NCBI GenBank assembly: GCA_037957365.1
Contig: JARHVA010000122.1
Location: 4,788,501-4,852,500 of the forward strand
Direction: 5' to 3'
Length of the DNA stretch: 64,000 bases
From: Torreya grandis
Taxonomy: Eukaryota > Streptophyta > Pinopsida > Cupressales > Taxaceae
The translations under genes were made by a program, and so were the position numbers. The stretch's first letter is position 1, and the number at the start of each line of letters is the position of its first letter. Shown here one piece after another: positions 1 to 12,359 of this stretch. Below the pieces are notes generated by a model that made no database searches, was not told the origin of the DNA, and saw only the letters and a program-made list of their open reading frames with translations.

Positions 1-204
1 TCACCACCCATTATACCTCCACCTATGATTCCTTCTCCACCTGGGGACCTTCCTTCACCCATGGATCCTTCTCCACCAGTGATTCTTGCATCTCCTATAG
101 ATCTGATTCCCATGTATTCTCCTAACCATCCTTTTCCCAATTTCCCTCCTTATCATGATCCAATGAGTATTACTACAATTTTAGTTGAGGATATTAAAAA
201 ATAA
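1..204 (+). pseudogene. Proline-rich ORF tail, cut by the window edge
   Basis: The first base opens a reading frame that runs without a stop to TAA at 202-204. The 67 codons are dominated by proline, serine and isoleucine, with repeated Ser-Pro-Pro and Pro-Pro-Met motifs, then a Tyr/His/Asn/Pro-rich end. The start lies outside the window. Similar proline-rich stretches occur in the gag of element E (about 52430-53000) and before the coiled coils of elements C and F, so this is probably the tail of a retrotransposon ORF. No domain is recognisable. Confidence 0.5.
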
Positions 205-2549
205 ATATTTTCCCATTATTTACTAAAGATTGACGACATTAGTAGAAATTCATATTCAGATTCATAGAGATTTATCCAATGTATTTGATAATATGTGTGG
301 ATAGATTTACTAGTATTTATGAGCACATGAGTGGTGATTCCTCATTTTCCATTTGGATTGGATGTGTGCTCCATTATTATTATTTTTTATTATATTATTT
401 GACACTGTGTCATAATATTTCCTATCTTATATCGTGTTTCTCTTTTTGTTGTACTATAGCTAGCTTATGTTTTTGTTACACATTTCACATATAGTTGTCT
501 TTTCCTTATCATGGCTATTTTTCACTTATCATTGATTTTTTTCCTTTAGATTTTTTCTCAAAAATCTTCCCTTGTATCTTCATGATTATTTTCTTTCTTA
601 TCTTTATTTTTCATAGATAATCATCATGGTAATTTGGATGTACATACCCTATTCCCTTTGGTTATTATCTCCTTTTATCATGTGATTAGTTAGCAAACAA
701 TCTTTCTCATTACTATTTCCTTTTATTTTTCCACCTTTGGATCTCCTTCTTTCTTCCTTTTCTACAAACTAAACATATACATAGTTGAGACTTGAAATCA
801 CATACTTGTTCATTATCAATCCTAAGTGTCTTAGTCAGTCTTTTGTCTTTGGTTACTTAGATTCATTTAACCTTAGCCTATAGCTCATTCATGTGTATCA
901 CTATCTCTCTCATGATTGGTCATTCCAAATCCATATGGAAGTAGAATATTAAAAATCCTTCAAAAGAAAGTTAAAATTCAAATCCTTTAAAAAAGGAAAT
1001 GATATCAAAAGGCAAAAATATGTAATATCTTAAAAGTCAAATCACACTAAAATATGTGATTCAAAGCACATTCTCCTTCTTCTAGTCGAAGCTAGAACTC
1101 CACAATTGGCCTCATAATAGAGCTGAGGTCCTTTGGGTGTGGTAAGCTAGTAGATTACAAGAGGAGAATTAAAAAAAAAAATCTTCTAGTGTTACCTACT
1201 TTCTCATGCAAGTAACCAATCTTCGTAGTAGACTAATGGCTTTGTAAGGGGTCCTGAGGAATGGGGAACACATTGTGGGAGGTAGGTCTATTTTAATTTT
1301 CCTTGTACCAATCTACCTTCATGAGTTACTCTTAGTATCACACTTATCTACCTACAAAATTTTGTGTCTATATGTAATAGGTTTCCTTCATACGTAGACA
1401 ACCACTAGTCTCTTAGTGTCTTTTCATGTCCTTAATATATCTCTTGTATCTTAAGGTCTTCTTATAATATGCCTAAGTTTTGATTCTTACACTCCTAATT
1501 TCATTCTTTTTCCTTCATATTTCCTCTTGGGAGATATTTTTTTGATTTCTAATCACTCCCCATGGGATTTCATTTGTGAGTTTTTATATGATCACATATA
1601 GGACCTGACATCTCTCATAAATTAATACCTTTTCCATCTTATTACCCACATCCTTGATTTACCATTCCTTATCCTTCTGCTTACCAATATTTATTTGGTA
1701 CCCCTTGGGTTTTTATTTTGTGAGTTGTAGTGTAATACCGTGGATAGGACCTATCCCTCATAAAATTTTCTAATAAACAGAGTCACCATCCAAATTACAT
1801 GTGTCAAATAAGAGATACTATTCGATTGATTATGAGGTTACATGTCATTAACATACTTCCCATCTTGATATTTAGTATGTTTTATGCTTAATTCATTTTT
1901 ATTCCACCTTTTATTTTCTTATTTTTTTAGTACATGTAAGATTATAACCATTTATTGAATTTCTCATACTTCCTAGCTTGAATTAGTATGATATATTTAA
2001 GACCATGTTTTTGAATTTTTTTTTTTACTTCCCATCATGAAATGGTATAATTGATTGACTTAATTTTTGATTTTTTTTTATTACCATATGTGCCCTTTTT
2101 CATACCTTCCATTTTATTACTTTATGGTCATACTTACCAATGTGATATTTAGTATGATTTTATTTGTCTTAATTTCATGCAAAAATATTTCACTTTGGTC
2201 TAAAAACAAATTCCATTTTTACCATCTCATTTTCCATTTCTTGGTTATTTATAATTAGTAATTTTTTATGTTATTAAACATTTCCCAACTTGAATTAGTG
2301 TGTAGTGCATTTTTGATTGAGTACATTTTTCCAAGTCTTACTACTTATTTGTTTTTAACCATGCATGTGTTTTTCATAATAGTAGAAAAGAAACCACAAC
2401 ACATATATTTCCTATAGCATATAAAACAAAGCTAAAAACAAGTTCTAGAAATAAATATATCCAAATTATCCATAGCCTCAACCATAATGAACAAACACAA
2501 CAATCATAAAGACAACATACACAACCAACACCATAAAGACAAAATGATA

Positions 2550-2553
<4 letters not shown>
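205..2553. other. T-rich intergenic or repeat DNA, no gene seen
   Basis: About 2.3 kb with long T runs and only short chance ORFs on either strand. I see no domain, no clear LTR boundary and no primer-binding site. An AGAGTCACCATCC block near 1778 resembles motifs common in plant LTRs but is too short to assign. Confidence 0.5.

Positions 2554-2603
<50 letters not shown>
2554..2603. repeat. (AT)n microsatellite
   Basis: About 25 uninterrupted AT/TA dinucleotides. The short minus-strand ORF through it is Ile/Tyr alternation and is not a gene. Confidence 0.95.
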
Positions 2604-2605
<2 letters not shown>

Positions 2606-3559
2606 ATATAACATATATAATCATATACAATTCTCCAGCCCTAGGGTTGGGATCCATCATGTCTATCTCATGGCCTAGTCACACTTCCTATTGAGGCCTC
2701 AATTTGAATCCTCTAAATGGTACATTATAATTAGGCAATCTTAGATCTCAATCCTTCTACATATCCTTATAGACATGATATCTACACTTGTACCTATACC
2801 AACTTGGTCTAGGTCACTGCATGTGCCTACATCAACTGAGTCTACATCATCGTATATGCTTGCATCATCTATGTTACTATGTCTATATGCATAGCTCTCT
2901 CATCAGCTAAGGCCTACCAGGCCTACCTCTCACCTAAATCCATATCTACTAGTGGTTTCACCCTCTTTTTTTTCATTTATATCTACCTCATAACCTCTCT
3001 CGCTAGTCTGAACTAGATTGCCTAAGCTGGGGTAGATGATACACTTAGATCCTGTAGTGTCATGGGGTTGTACGGTTGTATAATCTCATCTAGGATGTCA
3101 TGGAGTGTGTCCATAACTAGTGACGCCCATTTCTCATCCTCATCCTCAAATACACTAAAAAATCACCCTAGATGGATGTTAAATCACTGTCAATCCCATA
3201 ATATCTATCTATCTATTTTCAGACTTAAGTAATAAATTAATCATATTTTTATTAACTAGCTGTGTCTTGGCTCTTATGGCCTCATCATCCATGTGACTAC
3301 CTATCATAGTCTCCCCATATTCATGGCCTCTTAGTACCTCCTCCATAGGTCACCTCCTCAGCTCAAACCTAGATATCATGGCTCTCATCAATCTTAGCCT
3401 ATGCTTGAGTGGTCTCTCTCTCATCTATCTCTCCTCTGGCTTCTCTACTAACTTACTAAGGATGATGATGGTCTCTATTCTCTCCTCTTACCTCCATTAA
3501 TGTTGTGTACTTGATGGCCATAACTCATCTCTCTATGGAGCTAGTGGTGGTACATATGG
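2604..3559. other. Gene-free stretch downstream of the minus-strand PMD relic
   Basis: Contains (ATCT)n-like runs near 3208 and no readable domain. It lies 3' of the minus-strand plant-mobile-domain relic and may be the remainder of its ORF or 3' region. Fragments of Arg/Glu-rich reading on the minus strand near 3400-3500 hint at a decayed charged C-terminus. Confidence 0.35.
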
Positions 3560-4737
3560 TATCTCTACCTCCACCTCCACCACCAACTCCACCTCCTCCT
3601 ACTCTACCCCTCATTGTGCCTGACTAGTCCATGGTCACTCCTAACATAGCCTTAATATCAATCTCATTATTAGTGGTTTGAGTCCATTCTTCCCTCATGG
3701 CTCTCTCAAATGTTGATTCCACTACTCAAGCATGAGTATCAGTGTCATTAGATGAGGTAAACCCATCTTCCTTGGCACTCATGCCATCATATGTGGCTCT
3801 CTCCACCATGAATAGTGTCTTAGCACCTCTCACCTCTAGCACTAGTCTAACTATGTGCCAACTCTCCCAAGTAGTCATTAGCTTCTCATATGGTTACCAT
3901 AATATGTCATTGTATCTCACCATCTATAACACTAACACATGAGGCATAACCTATGCTACTTGGTCCTCCCTCCATCTCCTCACCTGAGGTAATATATCAT
4001 CAACTAGATAGGGCAACCAAGCTAACTAACAAATAGGAAATATCTCATATATCTATGTTGTCAATAGTATGATTAGTCCCATGGTTTTATGTCCTCTGAC
4101 CCACATCTAAAATAGATCATGAATAATATGGACCCACATGATAGATCCTAGATTGTATAATACTCCATCCTCCAACATCATCCTACTCAAGGTTAATACA
4201 TATGGTGGTACCTTGCCATCTAACTTGTGATAGAGCACTCACTATGTCACAAGGCCTATCACCACTTTTTGAAGATTTGAAATCTATGATATATACATAT
4301 TGTCCATACTCACTCTCCACCCCAACAATATCATCTCCAAGCATGTGGCCCACATGGCTAGGGCTCTCCTCTCCTCTATGTTGTTTGGTATCACTACAGT
4401 CACTGGTGCCCTTGCTATAGGTAATTTGAGGATGGCATGGACATACTCTAGTGTGATAGCCACCTCCATCACATCCCCATCCACCTCCTATTTGAAGGTG
4501 TTGGTCAGTCATTCCCAGGAACCAAGGAACATGACCAACACATTTTCACTAAGGGGGATCCTACACATATCTGATATACCTCCTAGACTTATAGATATCA
4601 ATCTAGCTTCATCTTCATTTGTCAACCTATCTAACAAATTTGGTAACGAAGACACGTCTAACAACCTCCAAAACCACAACTATTTCTACAATCAAGAAAT
4701 AATAAAGGACATATTAGTTCCTCCATGTCATGTATAA
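3560..4737 (-). pseudogene. Plant-mobile-domain-like (PMD) protein, decayed
   Basis: Read on the minus strand from about 4737 down, a long frame with scattered stops, mostly at positions where CAG/CAA or TGG would be expected, encodes a PMD-like sequence. The core (about 4560-4380) has a hydrophobic helix ending in a Gly-Ser-Trp-Glu, then Thr-Asn-Thr-Phe, a Gly-Asp segment, the pattern I-T-L-E-Y-V followed by L-K-L-P-I, and a Pro-Val. This matches the layout of the plant mobile domain (PF10536), in which a Trp, a Thr-Phe, an acidic residue and TLxDVxxLLGLP-like residues occur in that order. The rest is Trp-rich and helical, and it ends in a poly-Gly tract (about 3567-3612, minus strand). PMDs occur in host genes of the MAIN/MAIL1 type and inside Gypsy and MULE elements. 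A transposon-borne copy is most likely here. The start at about 4737 is a guess. Confidence 0.55.
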
Positions 4738-5123
4738 TCATAATACATTCTTTATACATTCTATTTTTAATTAAAAAACAAGCATAATTTATTCATTTTT
4801 ATCCATTTTATCCTATTTTAGTCCCTCTTGCCTTTCTTTGGTCATTTCAGGCCATTTTATACCTCTTTCATCTTTTGGTACACTTTTTCATGTTTATTAT
4901 AGTTCCTTGGTCAACCTAGTTTAACCAAACTTTCCCTATTTTTATCTTATTTTATCCTAAATTTCTTATTTTTCCTCTTATCTCCTTCTCCCTGGTGTTA
5001 AGTTTCCATTCTGGCCCTTACAGACCAACTAAACACTTTTCCACAAGGTCTTAGCTTGTAGATTACACTAGGTCAACCTATACCTACTAGGTCAACCATA
5101 TGTATTTTTACCTCGATTTAACC

Positions 5124-5150
5124 TACTAGGTCAACCTAGTTGACCTAGTA
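5124..5150. repeat. Inverted repeat of the CTAGGTCAAC motif
   Basis: CTAGGTCAAC at 5126-5135 faces GTTGACCTAG at 5139-5148 across three bases. Two more pairs extend the arms to 12 bp each. Confidence 0.85.
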
Positions 5151-6239
5151 TGTTATGTGTGCTGACCTAGTATATTTTGCTAAAAATTTGAATTTTTCTT
5201 ATTTTCTCCCTATTTTCTTCAAACCCATTTCCCGTCTTCATATTTTTTAACCTTAAAATCAATTTTTTTTTGACATATATAAATGCTTAAAACCAATTTT
5301 TACCAAAAAATTACTTAATTCAATACAAATTTCAAAAATTGCTTTGAGATTTATAGTTGTATACTTGTAGTGCCCCTATTGCTACCTTTGGGTGTCCCCC
5401 TCATCTAGCATGTCATCCTCTCACCATCCTAGCCTTTTTTGGTCTTAGATCTCTCTTTCCTCTCTTTCACAATTAAAAATAACAAAATGACTTCTATTTT
5501 TCCTATTTAAAACCACTTTTCAACAATTCAAATTCTTCAATTTTTTTCCTTTAGATTCATTGTTTTGCTCATATCTTTATTTCTGCACATCCATTTTGAA
5601 AACCATAAAATGTGTTTAATTCATGGTGAAATATATATTTTTTTACACTATTATATGCCTATATTTAAAAAAATTCAGTTTTTGGCTATTTTTTGTGCTA
5701 ACTTCTATAGGTTCAGCTAGTGTGCTTTATATTGGATGCCTTCACTTTCTTGCAATTTTTTTCTTTATCTATGACACTAAGGTAAGTTAAAGGTATTATT
5801 TTTTCAATTATTTCCTTTAATATATATTATTTTTTTATTACTACACTTTACTTAGCATCATCATTATGTGTTATCATGTTCTATTTCTGAAGCACCATCC
5901 TGTGTTGCACTTACGTGATACATGATGAGCTTCGGTTCAGGCATATGTATACACATAATATTTTCAAAATTTTATTCATTAATAAAACTTTATATCTTTA
6001 AATAATCTATCAAGTTTCAATCTCTCTAAGTGCATGCCTTAAGGGGTGCACCAAGAAAGGGGTGGGTAGACCATTGGTACTTTGTAAGTTTATTATTCCT
6101 TTTACAATTTGTCATCTACATTATTGATTCCTAAAACCATGAACCCTAGCATTATTTATTTCTTTCCTATCCATTATAGTAATTATCATGATTTATTCTT
6201 TCATTTTTTGCCTTGTTACCCTTTTAACTTGTTTAACAA

Positions 6240-6255
6240 ACTAGGTCGACCTAGT
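6240..6255. repeat. 16-bp perfect palindrome ACTAGGTCGACCTAGT
   Basis: A fully self-complementary 16-mer, and a member of the same motif family as the inverted repeat at 5124-5150. It keeps a central CG in DNA where CG is rare. Confidence 0.9.
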
Positions 6256-7513
6256 GTGTTTTGGGGACACTTTAGCTCTTTTGGTTTGTTAGCCTCTAGG
6301 CTGACCTAACACAAACCTAGTGAGTTATCCCAAAAATGTGATAGGTCAACCTAATCTACCTAGTATAGACAACATGTCTAAACATTTTTAGGTAAGATAC
6401 TACTATATATAGAAGTTTATTTACCACCATTTGAGTAAAGAGAGAATAATTAAGTAAAGAAGCATGAATGAACATCTGCTTATTGACCATTCTACTTGAG
6501 GAATAAAGTTTTAGGGTTTAATACTTTATTTAAAGCTCTAATCTTGTCTTGTGGATAATTATTTTGGATGATTAGGTAGGTTGTGTAGCCTAGAAATGAT
6601 TTATCTTGGTTATCCTTACAAACCATAACAATCTCTTGTGAAGCACCTTTGTCAAGGGAGAGATTGAGTCTCGATAGGTTCATCTTCAAAGGTAAATATT
6701 CCTAACTTTATTTATCATTTGAAAGATTAGATAGATAATTAAGTATGTATTCTTAGCTTACATGTATTAGGATTATATATATTGACATGAGTATATGTCT
6801 CTTATGCATGTTTAGTTTGGTTGTTGTTTATTTGTTTTGTTTTAAGCCCCACTTTGTGCCACAAGAGTTGGTGCGTACTAGATTAGTTTACTTTTATTTT
6901 TATTAGAATAGTTTAATATCTTATTTGTTATCATAAGTAAAATATCAAATAATATGAATATTTTAGGGTTGTTGTGTGATTGTGTTAGACTGTAGGCTTT
7001 AAAACCCTTCCTAGCATGATATCTTTGGACATTTGATCCCCTAATTAGGTCTAGTGGATCCCCATATTGGTCATGTTCCTACTTAATAATTGCATACCCA
7101 ATCAAAAGTGTAGGTGTGCTCTATAGTTTCCAATATAGGATTAATTCATGCACATCATGCAATTCTAATTATATACAGGGTGCTCACACCTAAATGTTGT
7201 AAAGGGTTCATAAGGAGGAGTATGCCTCATTCAGCTATAGAATGTGGGACTGCATGATGGCATAGTTCATGGTGCCTTATGTTTATCCATTCCCATAAAT
7301 AATTGTCCTTTATATAAAGATTCATGATTATAACACTAGATTAATTACTGGCAATGCGCACTTAAGGGTCAAAATTAGTGCAGATGAGTTCAAGGAGATG
7401 ATATAGCTCCCAAGTGAGTCTAAGGCTAATATCTATAGCATGGAAAGCCTTTGGGATGTCTAGGACTCCTAAGTCCATGAAAAGGTACACTTCCTCATCT
7501 TTCTCCTAAATAA

Positions 7514-8870
7514 TTACATCATGAAGATGCCTCCTCTACCCATCCCCTTGGTGAACTTCCCCATGTAGTACTTGAATGATACCTTATCTATGTTGGCCTT
7601 CATATTTAGGATGGACTCCAACACCAATGTCGATGACTTTCTCCTAACCATGATAGAAAATGGGGATGTATACAAGATAGATTTTTTAGATGCCATCACC
7701 ACTACCATGAAGGAATAACTATCCAATTTTTCATTATGGAGTACATTTTAGTACTCCTCCTTCCTCCTACACCTCATACTATACCAACACTCCCGATTCT
7801 TATTTGTGTATCTAAATTTCAACTCCTACAAGATGGGCATCTTCCCCAACATGGTGACCCTAGTCACCATATGGACCCACATCTTATTAGTCACATAAGA
7901 ATAATACAATTTCTCAAATCTCTTTTTATCTTTAGCTCTCATCAACCTCAACATAGAGGCCATTACATTCATAATAATGGATGCATAATGGTCATGGATC
8001 ACTAGAAGTAGGGTCCTAGTTGATTGGTTTTGGGGAACCTAATTTTTATTCATCTGAGTACATGAGTTCTAAGGAGAACCCTTACAACTCCCATGCCTAC
8101 TAAAAATCATGAACTTAACCCTAGAATTGACCCCCCAATGTGATGTGGTGAACTCCATTTATGGATCATGGAAGAAGAAGAAGAAATGTATATAATATGT
8201 CCCTTTTTCAAGAGGGAGAATAATAGTGATAAAGAGGTAAAAGGGATACCTACTCATGTCCAAGCTAGTAGATCTTGGCTTTGACCCAATCTATGAATAA
8301 TAAAATTAAGATCTGATAGGATACATAGCATCCTTGAAGATTGCTAGTACCCCCAAGCATCAGACTTAGTCATACCTAGAGTAGAAGTGGTTTCCCATGG
8401 AAGATATCCTCTAAAATTATGTCAATATATCATAGATCTCATTTGATTCCCTCAAACCATGGGAATCCTTCTATGATGCGGTCCAGATGTATGACCCATA
8501 TAAGATATTAGTGAAGGGATTAAGAATGTAACTCACCTAGAGGGATTGGAGTGAGGAAAAAATAAACACCTATAAAAAATATTGATAAGATATTGGTAAG
8601 ATATACTTTAAATTTAGGGATGAGTAAGGAGACAATACCTTAAAAAGTCTCTAGGATGAGCATCATCTAGAAGAAAGCCTGGTGAAAGTAGGATTCTCTC
8701 TTGAGATAGAGATAAGAGGAGAAGAAGAAGAGGAAGAAGAAGAAAAAGATACCCCTAGAGAAGAGGTGGGTGGTATGCCCCCCCAAATAAAGTCAAAAGT
8801 TGTGGAGGTCTTAAACCCATCAAACTGACCACCTATTTTGTTTCCATACCCCATGACCCTATAGCAATAG
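7514..8870 (+). pseudogene. Element F ORF2-like protein, decayed
   Basis: Joined across stops and shifts, this region reads as a diverged relative of element C ORF2. Around 7590-7640 it has a D-x-L-S-M-L-A-F-I-F segment like the D-A-L-S-M-M-A-L-I-F segment of C (about 19890). That is followed by a similar spacing to an aromatic-rich 'F-L-L-H-L-I-L-Y-Q' stretch (C: F-L-F-H-L-I-L-H-Q) and a V-T-I-W-T-H-I-L motif (C: V-Y-V-W-T-Q-I-L). This order is kept while most other residues differ, so it is an old shared protein, not chance. Its function is unknown. It has no reverse transcriptase, protease or nucleocapsid motifs. (GAA)n-rich patches at 8171-8190 and 8709-8747 are simple repeats. Confidence 0.5.
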
Positions 8871-8899
8871 CAAACCTTTTTAGGGAACCTCTCAATTGG

Positions 8900-10300
8900 A
8901 TCATCATAACAAAAGTGGCTTGAAGTACTAAAGTTTATCCCTCTACCAGAGCCCTCATGAAATAAGGTACACTTATTTCAACCCCTTATTTCCACCTCAA
9001 CCTCTTTCTTCACCACACTTCTCCATCCATAATTTTACCTCAGGTTGTGACACTCTCCACTACCTAGCCAATTTCTTCCTTGGCCCCACTTTCCTCTTCA
9101 TCCACCTATTCCTCCACCAATCTCACACCACTTTCCTACATGTTTCCCATATATTCCCTTACACCTTTCCTAACTCTTCCACCTTCATCATCCATGTCAT
9201 ATTCTATCATGGTGCAATCTACCTCCACATTACTCCATGGAATCTCACCTTTCTCTCTTTCCAAACTCACCCTTCATCCACTCACACCTAGAAGAATATA
9301 ATCTATTTATTCACAATAATAAGTAAGCATTCCATTCATATTGCTTCAAGGACTCCCCTTCATAAGGGAAAACATTTAGTCATCAAATCAATACCAATAG
9401 TAGATGGATGTAATGAGAAGGGTCTGAGAGGCTTGGATGGAGAAGAAAAGGGGAAACAGGCCAAGGCCCTAGTGGAGACTCACATGCAATCATTTTATGA
9501 CCCCATATAGAAATCACTCATAATTTATCATATGTCCCCTCAAGTAGTCAATCCCAAAGAGTAGATACAGTCAAAGGACTATACTATACAAGTTAGCAGC
9601 CTCAAACTCAGCCAGGCTAGGCCTAATGATAGGGTTGAACTAATGGATGGAATGTAGAAGTCTATAACCACAATCTAAATCAAAGTGACCCAATAGCTAG
9701 AGAATACCAAGATTAAACTCACTAAATTGAAGGATATGGTTAACCACCTCAATGTTGAGGCTAAGACCAAATATGTGGAGCTTAATAAAGCAAAGTCTAA
9801 CCTTCAGAACCACATCTCTAATGAAAACTTCCAAGAAAAATCCAATCTATGAGTGGCTATTGAGACCAAACTATAGAAGAGAAAGAGACTAAACTAACCT
9901 AGATCTATAAAAATTTATCAGATTCTAATTGGGCCTTTTAACAATTATATTATAAGGCATAACAAAAATCCTTAGTCAAGGACCAAGAAATCAAAAAACT
10001 AAAGAATGATCTTACCACTTTCTTACAAATCAAAAAAATCATCCCCATGTTCTAAAAACCATACAAATATTATTAGCGAGGATTAAGGATGTGGATGTGA
10101 ACCTGATGCCAACACTCACTTTCATCATGGATTCATAGAAGCTAATCTTTTAGGTAAACACATCCATCAACTAGGTAATCACCTTCATGTCCCCCAAGGT
10201 ATCAGATTCATAGATCCTCATCTAAAATCTTTACAGTGCTTCAAATGAAACACTAAAATCAATAAGGGTGACTGATCGAAGTTAGGTGGTGACAAAGGTA
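8900..10300 (+). pseudogene. Element F proline-rich and coiled-coil region, decayed
   Basis: A Pro/Ser/Thr-rich stretch (best read 9080-9301) is followed by a charged helical region. Between about 9716 and 9880 a frame reads as a heptad-like coiled coil rich in Lys, Glu, Asn and Leu, broken by TGA and TAG codons. Element C has the same order (proline-rich, then coiled coil) after its ORF2, which suggests one polyprotein or an ORF2 C-terminal half. A structural, self-assembling role like that of gag is possible but is inference. Confidence 0.5.
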
Positions 10301-10676
10301 AATAAATTCTTTTGATGTAATAAGGCATCCAATAAATGATATATATTCATTCATGCCTTAGAACATGTATTCCAAGATAGGTGGGTCATATTGAACAACT
10401 AGTCTAATTAGGACTCCAGTAACCATTATTGGTAGACAACAACATCCTCCTAGAGGACCAAATTAAAGTATTATTAGAATATAAATAGAATGACCAAACT
10501 ATATTGATGGCTCTCAATCAATCACCTTGTTTCTTCAAAATGGAGAAGATATTATAGCCACTCACCTAGCTAGAGTTCCAAATGCTATTGGTTTTTCAAG
10601 GCTTGGGGAGCATCTCCTTTAAGGAGATTATTAATTTAGATAAAGCCTTTAAGGATCTTATTAAGAAAACCCACCT

Positions 10677-10692
10677 AAGAAGGAAGAGTGGG
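10677..10692 (+). other. Polypurine tract of element F
   Basis: Sixteen bases, fifteen of them purines (AAGAAGGAAGAGTGGG), lie directly before the TG that begins the 3' LTR. This is the expected place for plus-strand priming. Confidence 0.65.
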
Positions 10693-12359
10693 TGCCTTTG
10701 TAGGTGGCTCTTCAAAAGTTTCAAGTTTGTGAGAACTTCCTCCTTTGAAATTTTACTTTGATTGGTCCAAGTACTAGAGTTTTGGGTTATCTCATCTACA
10801 AGTGGACACCCCTATGATTCATCAGGAACTATGGATAAAAATTCATGTTTTCTCATTTTAGAGTAGTTAGCCCTTTTTGCCTCAGGGTTTCTCATCACCT
10901 TCCATGGTTCTTCCTTTAGCCTCTTCTTTCATAGGATCCATTTTTCAAATTTTGTCTAAGTGTCGACCTCTTACTTCCCCCCACATGTCAAATAAATGTT
11001 TCTTTAGCCTAAAGAATCTCACATTTACCTCTAATGTAGTTTGATCTTGACACATGGTGGCCCAACACTCATCCAATGCTGGTTCATTTTGGTCATACCT
11101 TTGGATAGCACCATTAGCTAGTGGATTAATAGATGGGGCCCATCGAACCATTTATTGGTGAATACAATTCCAACATGTGGTGTCTTTGTACTCAATCTTA
11201 CAAATAAATTCTTGAATTTTCCCAAAAAATCACCATCTTGACATGTGTCATCCATGTATTTATCCATGAGTGGTTTTGGTCTAATCAACCTTATATTTGT
11301 GTCATTGGCTAGTAAGAAAAAGAGAGGGACCTACCATGCAGTTATAACAAGACAGAGATGAGCCTTTCCACATGGCACCATGGCACTCTTTGAATTCAAA
11401 CATTTTTTTTATCAAAACTCATAGCAATGTTATGGATGAGAATGTGGCCCCTTCCTACTCACAATAAAGATTTTAGAGCACTTTAAGCTAGCTTAAAGTG
11501 TTATCTATCAAATTTTAAGGACCAAGGTCAAAGGGTTACAACATAACAAAGTAATTCAATAGATAGACATGTGGCATCACTTCACTTATTCTAAGTGTCA
11601 TGGTTATAATAGAATGATGTGGTTACACCATATCTAGGCTCTAGAGATTATCTGCACTCATGAGCATGACTGCTTCATTTAGTTATAATGGCATCATCAT
11701 GGGTGTGAGTGCCAAGATTTCTAGGTGTCACCCCTATGATAATCCACTTTGCCTATATATTATAGACTCTTTCCTTTTGGAATGGGTTAGTTATCATTTA
11801 ATCTATAGCTTTTTCTATTGTAAGGACAACCATTTATAATATAATAGAAGTAGTTGTAGTTAGTAATTTTTCATTCTACAACCTTATCAAGTGCTCCTCA
11901 TAGGTGTGATTAGACATTTTGTATTGTGTCTTTGAATCCTTTCTACATTCTATTCTCCATCTAGCAATGAAGAAGAAGTGATGTTCTATATCAATTTCAG
12001 TGGGAAGTTATCTCTGCCTTTTATTTCATTTTCTTCTACTTCTATAGTATTGATCTTTTCTTGAATTATAGATCTTAATTCATGATTCATGCTCCTTTAT
12101 GGTTTATAGTGCTTAAGGATTCAATATATTTTATGAAATAATAGGTTAATGCTTTAAATCTATTGGTGTATCACCTCAGTTAGTGTTATTTTAGTATTAT
12201 TTGAATTTCTTTCCTTCTCCCTTTTCACCCTTGACTTAGAACAAAGAGATAGATTCTAAAATCTTGAAGGTTGCTTTATAGACCATAATTTGGTCCCAAG
12301 CTTGTAAAGCTTTCCATATGAGGATATTAAACCTAAAGCAAGAGTTTTAGGCATCAACA
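10693..12359 (+). mobile_element. 3' LTR of element F
   Basis: It begins TGCCTTTGTAGG right after a polypurine tract and ends GCATCAACA, 1667 bp in all. The next bases (GACCC, 12360-12364) lead into sequence that aligns with the uninterrupted A' copy from about 60635, so the right edge is well fixed. The interior has many ACATGTG/ACATGGC/AAGTGTC blocks like the U3 of element C, and a TATA-like CCTATATATTATAG near 11752. The LTR end resembles the end of the C LTR (both finish in ATCAACA), which suggests distant kinship. Confidence 0.7.

Larger units (their letters stand above)
4738..7454. other. T-rich gene-free stretch, possible LTR remnants
   Basis: No coding domain seen on either strand. 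The stretch holds at least eight copies of an AGGTCAACCTAG-like motif in two clusters (about 4910-5160 and 6240-6355). It also holds promoter-like DNA such as ACTATATATAG near 6401. It may include an LTR belonging to the minus-strand PMD relic or to element F, but I could not place TG/CA ends or a target duplication. Confidence 0.4.
7455..12359 (+). mobile_element. LTR element F, 3' half (large non-autonomous type)
   Basis: The 3' part of an LTR element: an ORF2-like relic, a proline-rich plus coiled-coil relic, a polypurine tract and a 3' LTR, followed by GACCC and then element A sequence. The ORF order matches element C although the nucleotide sequences are very diverged. The left end and 5' LTR were not recognised, so the start given is only where coding similarity begins. 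No reverse transcriptase or integrase is visible. Confidence 0.7.

Noticed and set aside
279..494. Cys/Tyr/Ile-rich 71-codon ORF and similar ORFs in T-rich DNA (2067-2258, 14767-14961, 62995-63186)
   Set aside because: Composition follows from T-rich DNA. The 14767 and 62995 ORFs are in matching places of A and A' but their sequences match only as well as the non-coding DNA around them.
4183..4512. Minus-strand ORF of 109 codons and plus-strand ORF 4300-4737 of 145 codons
   Set aside because: Both overlap the PMD-like frame on the minus strand, which alone shows a recognisable domain. The plus-strand ORF is Ser/Thr/Leu-rich without motifs.
8663..8854. Minus-strand ORF with a poly-Ser run
   Set aside because: Produced by a (GAA)n simple repeat on the plus strand.
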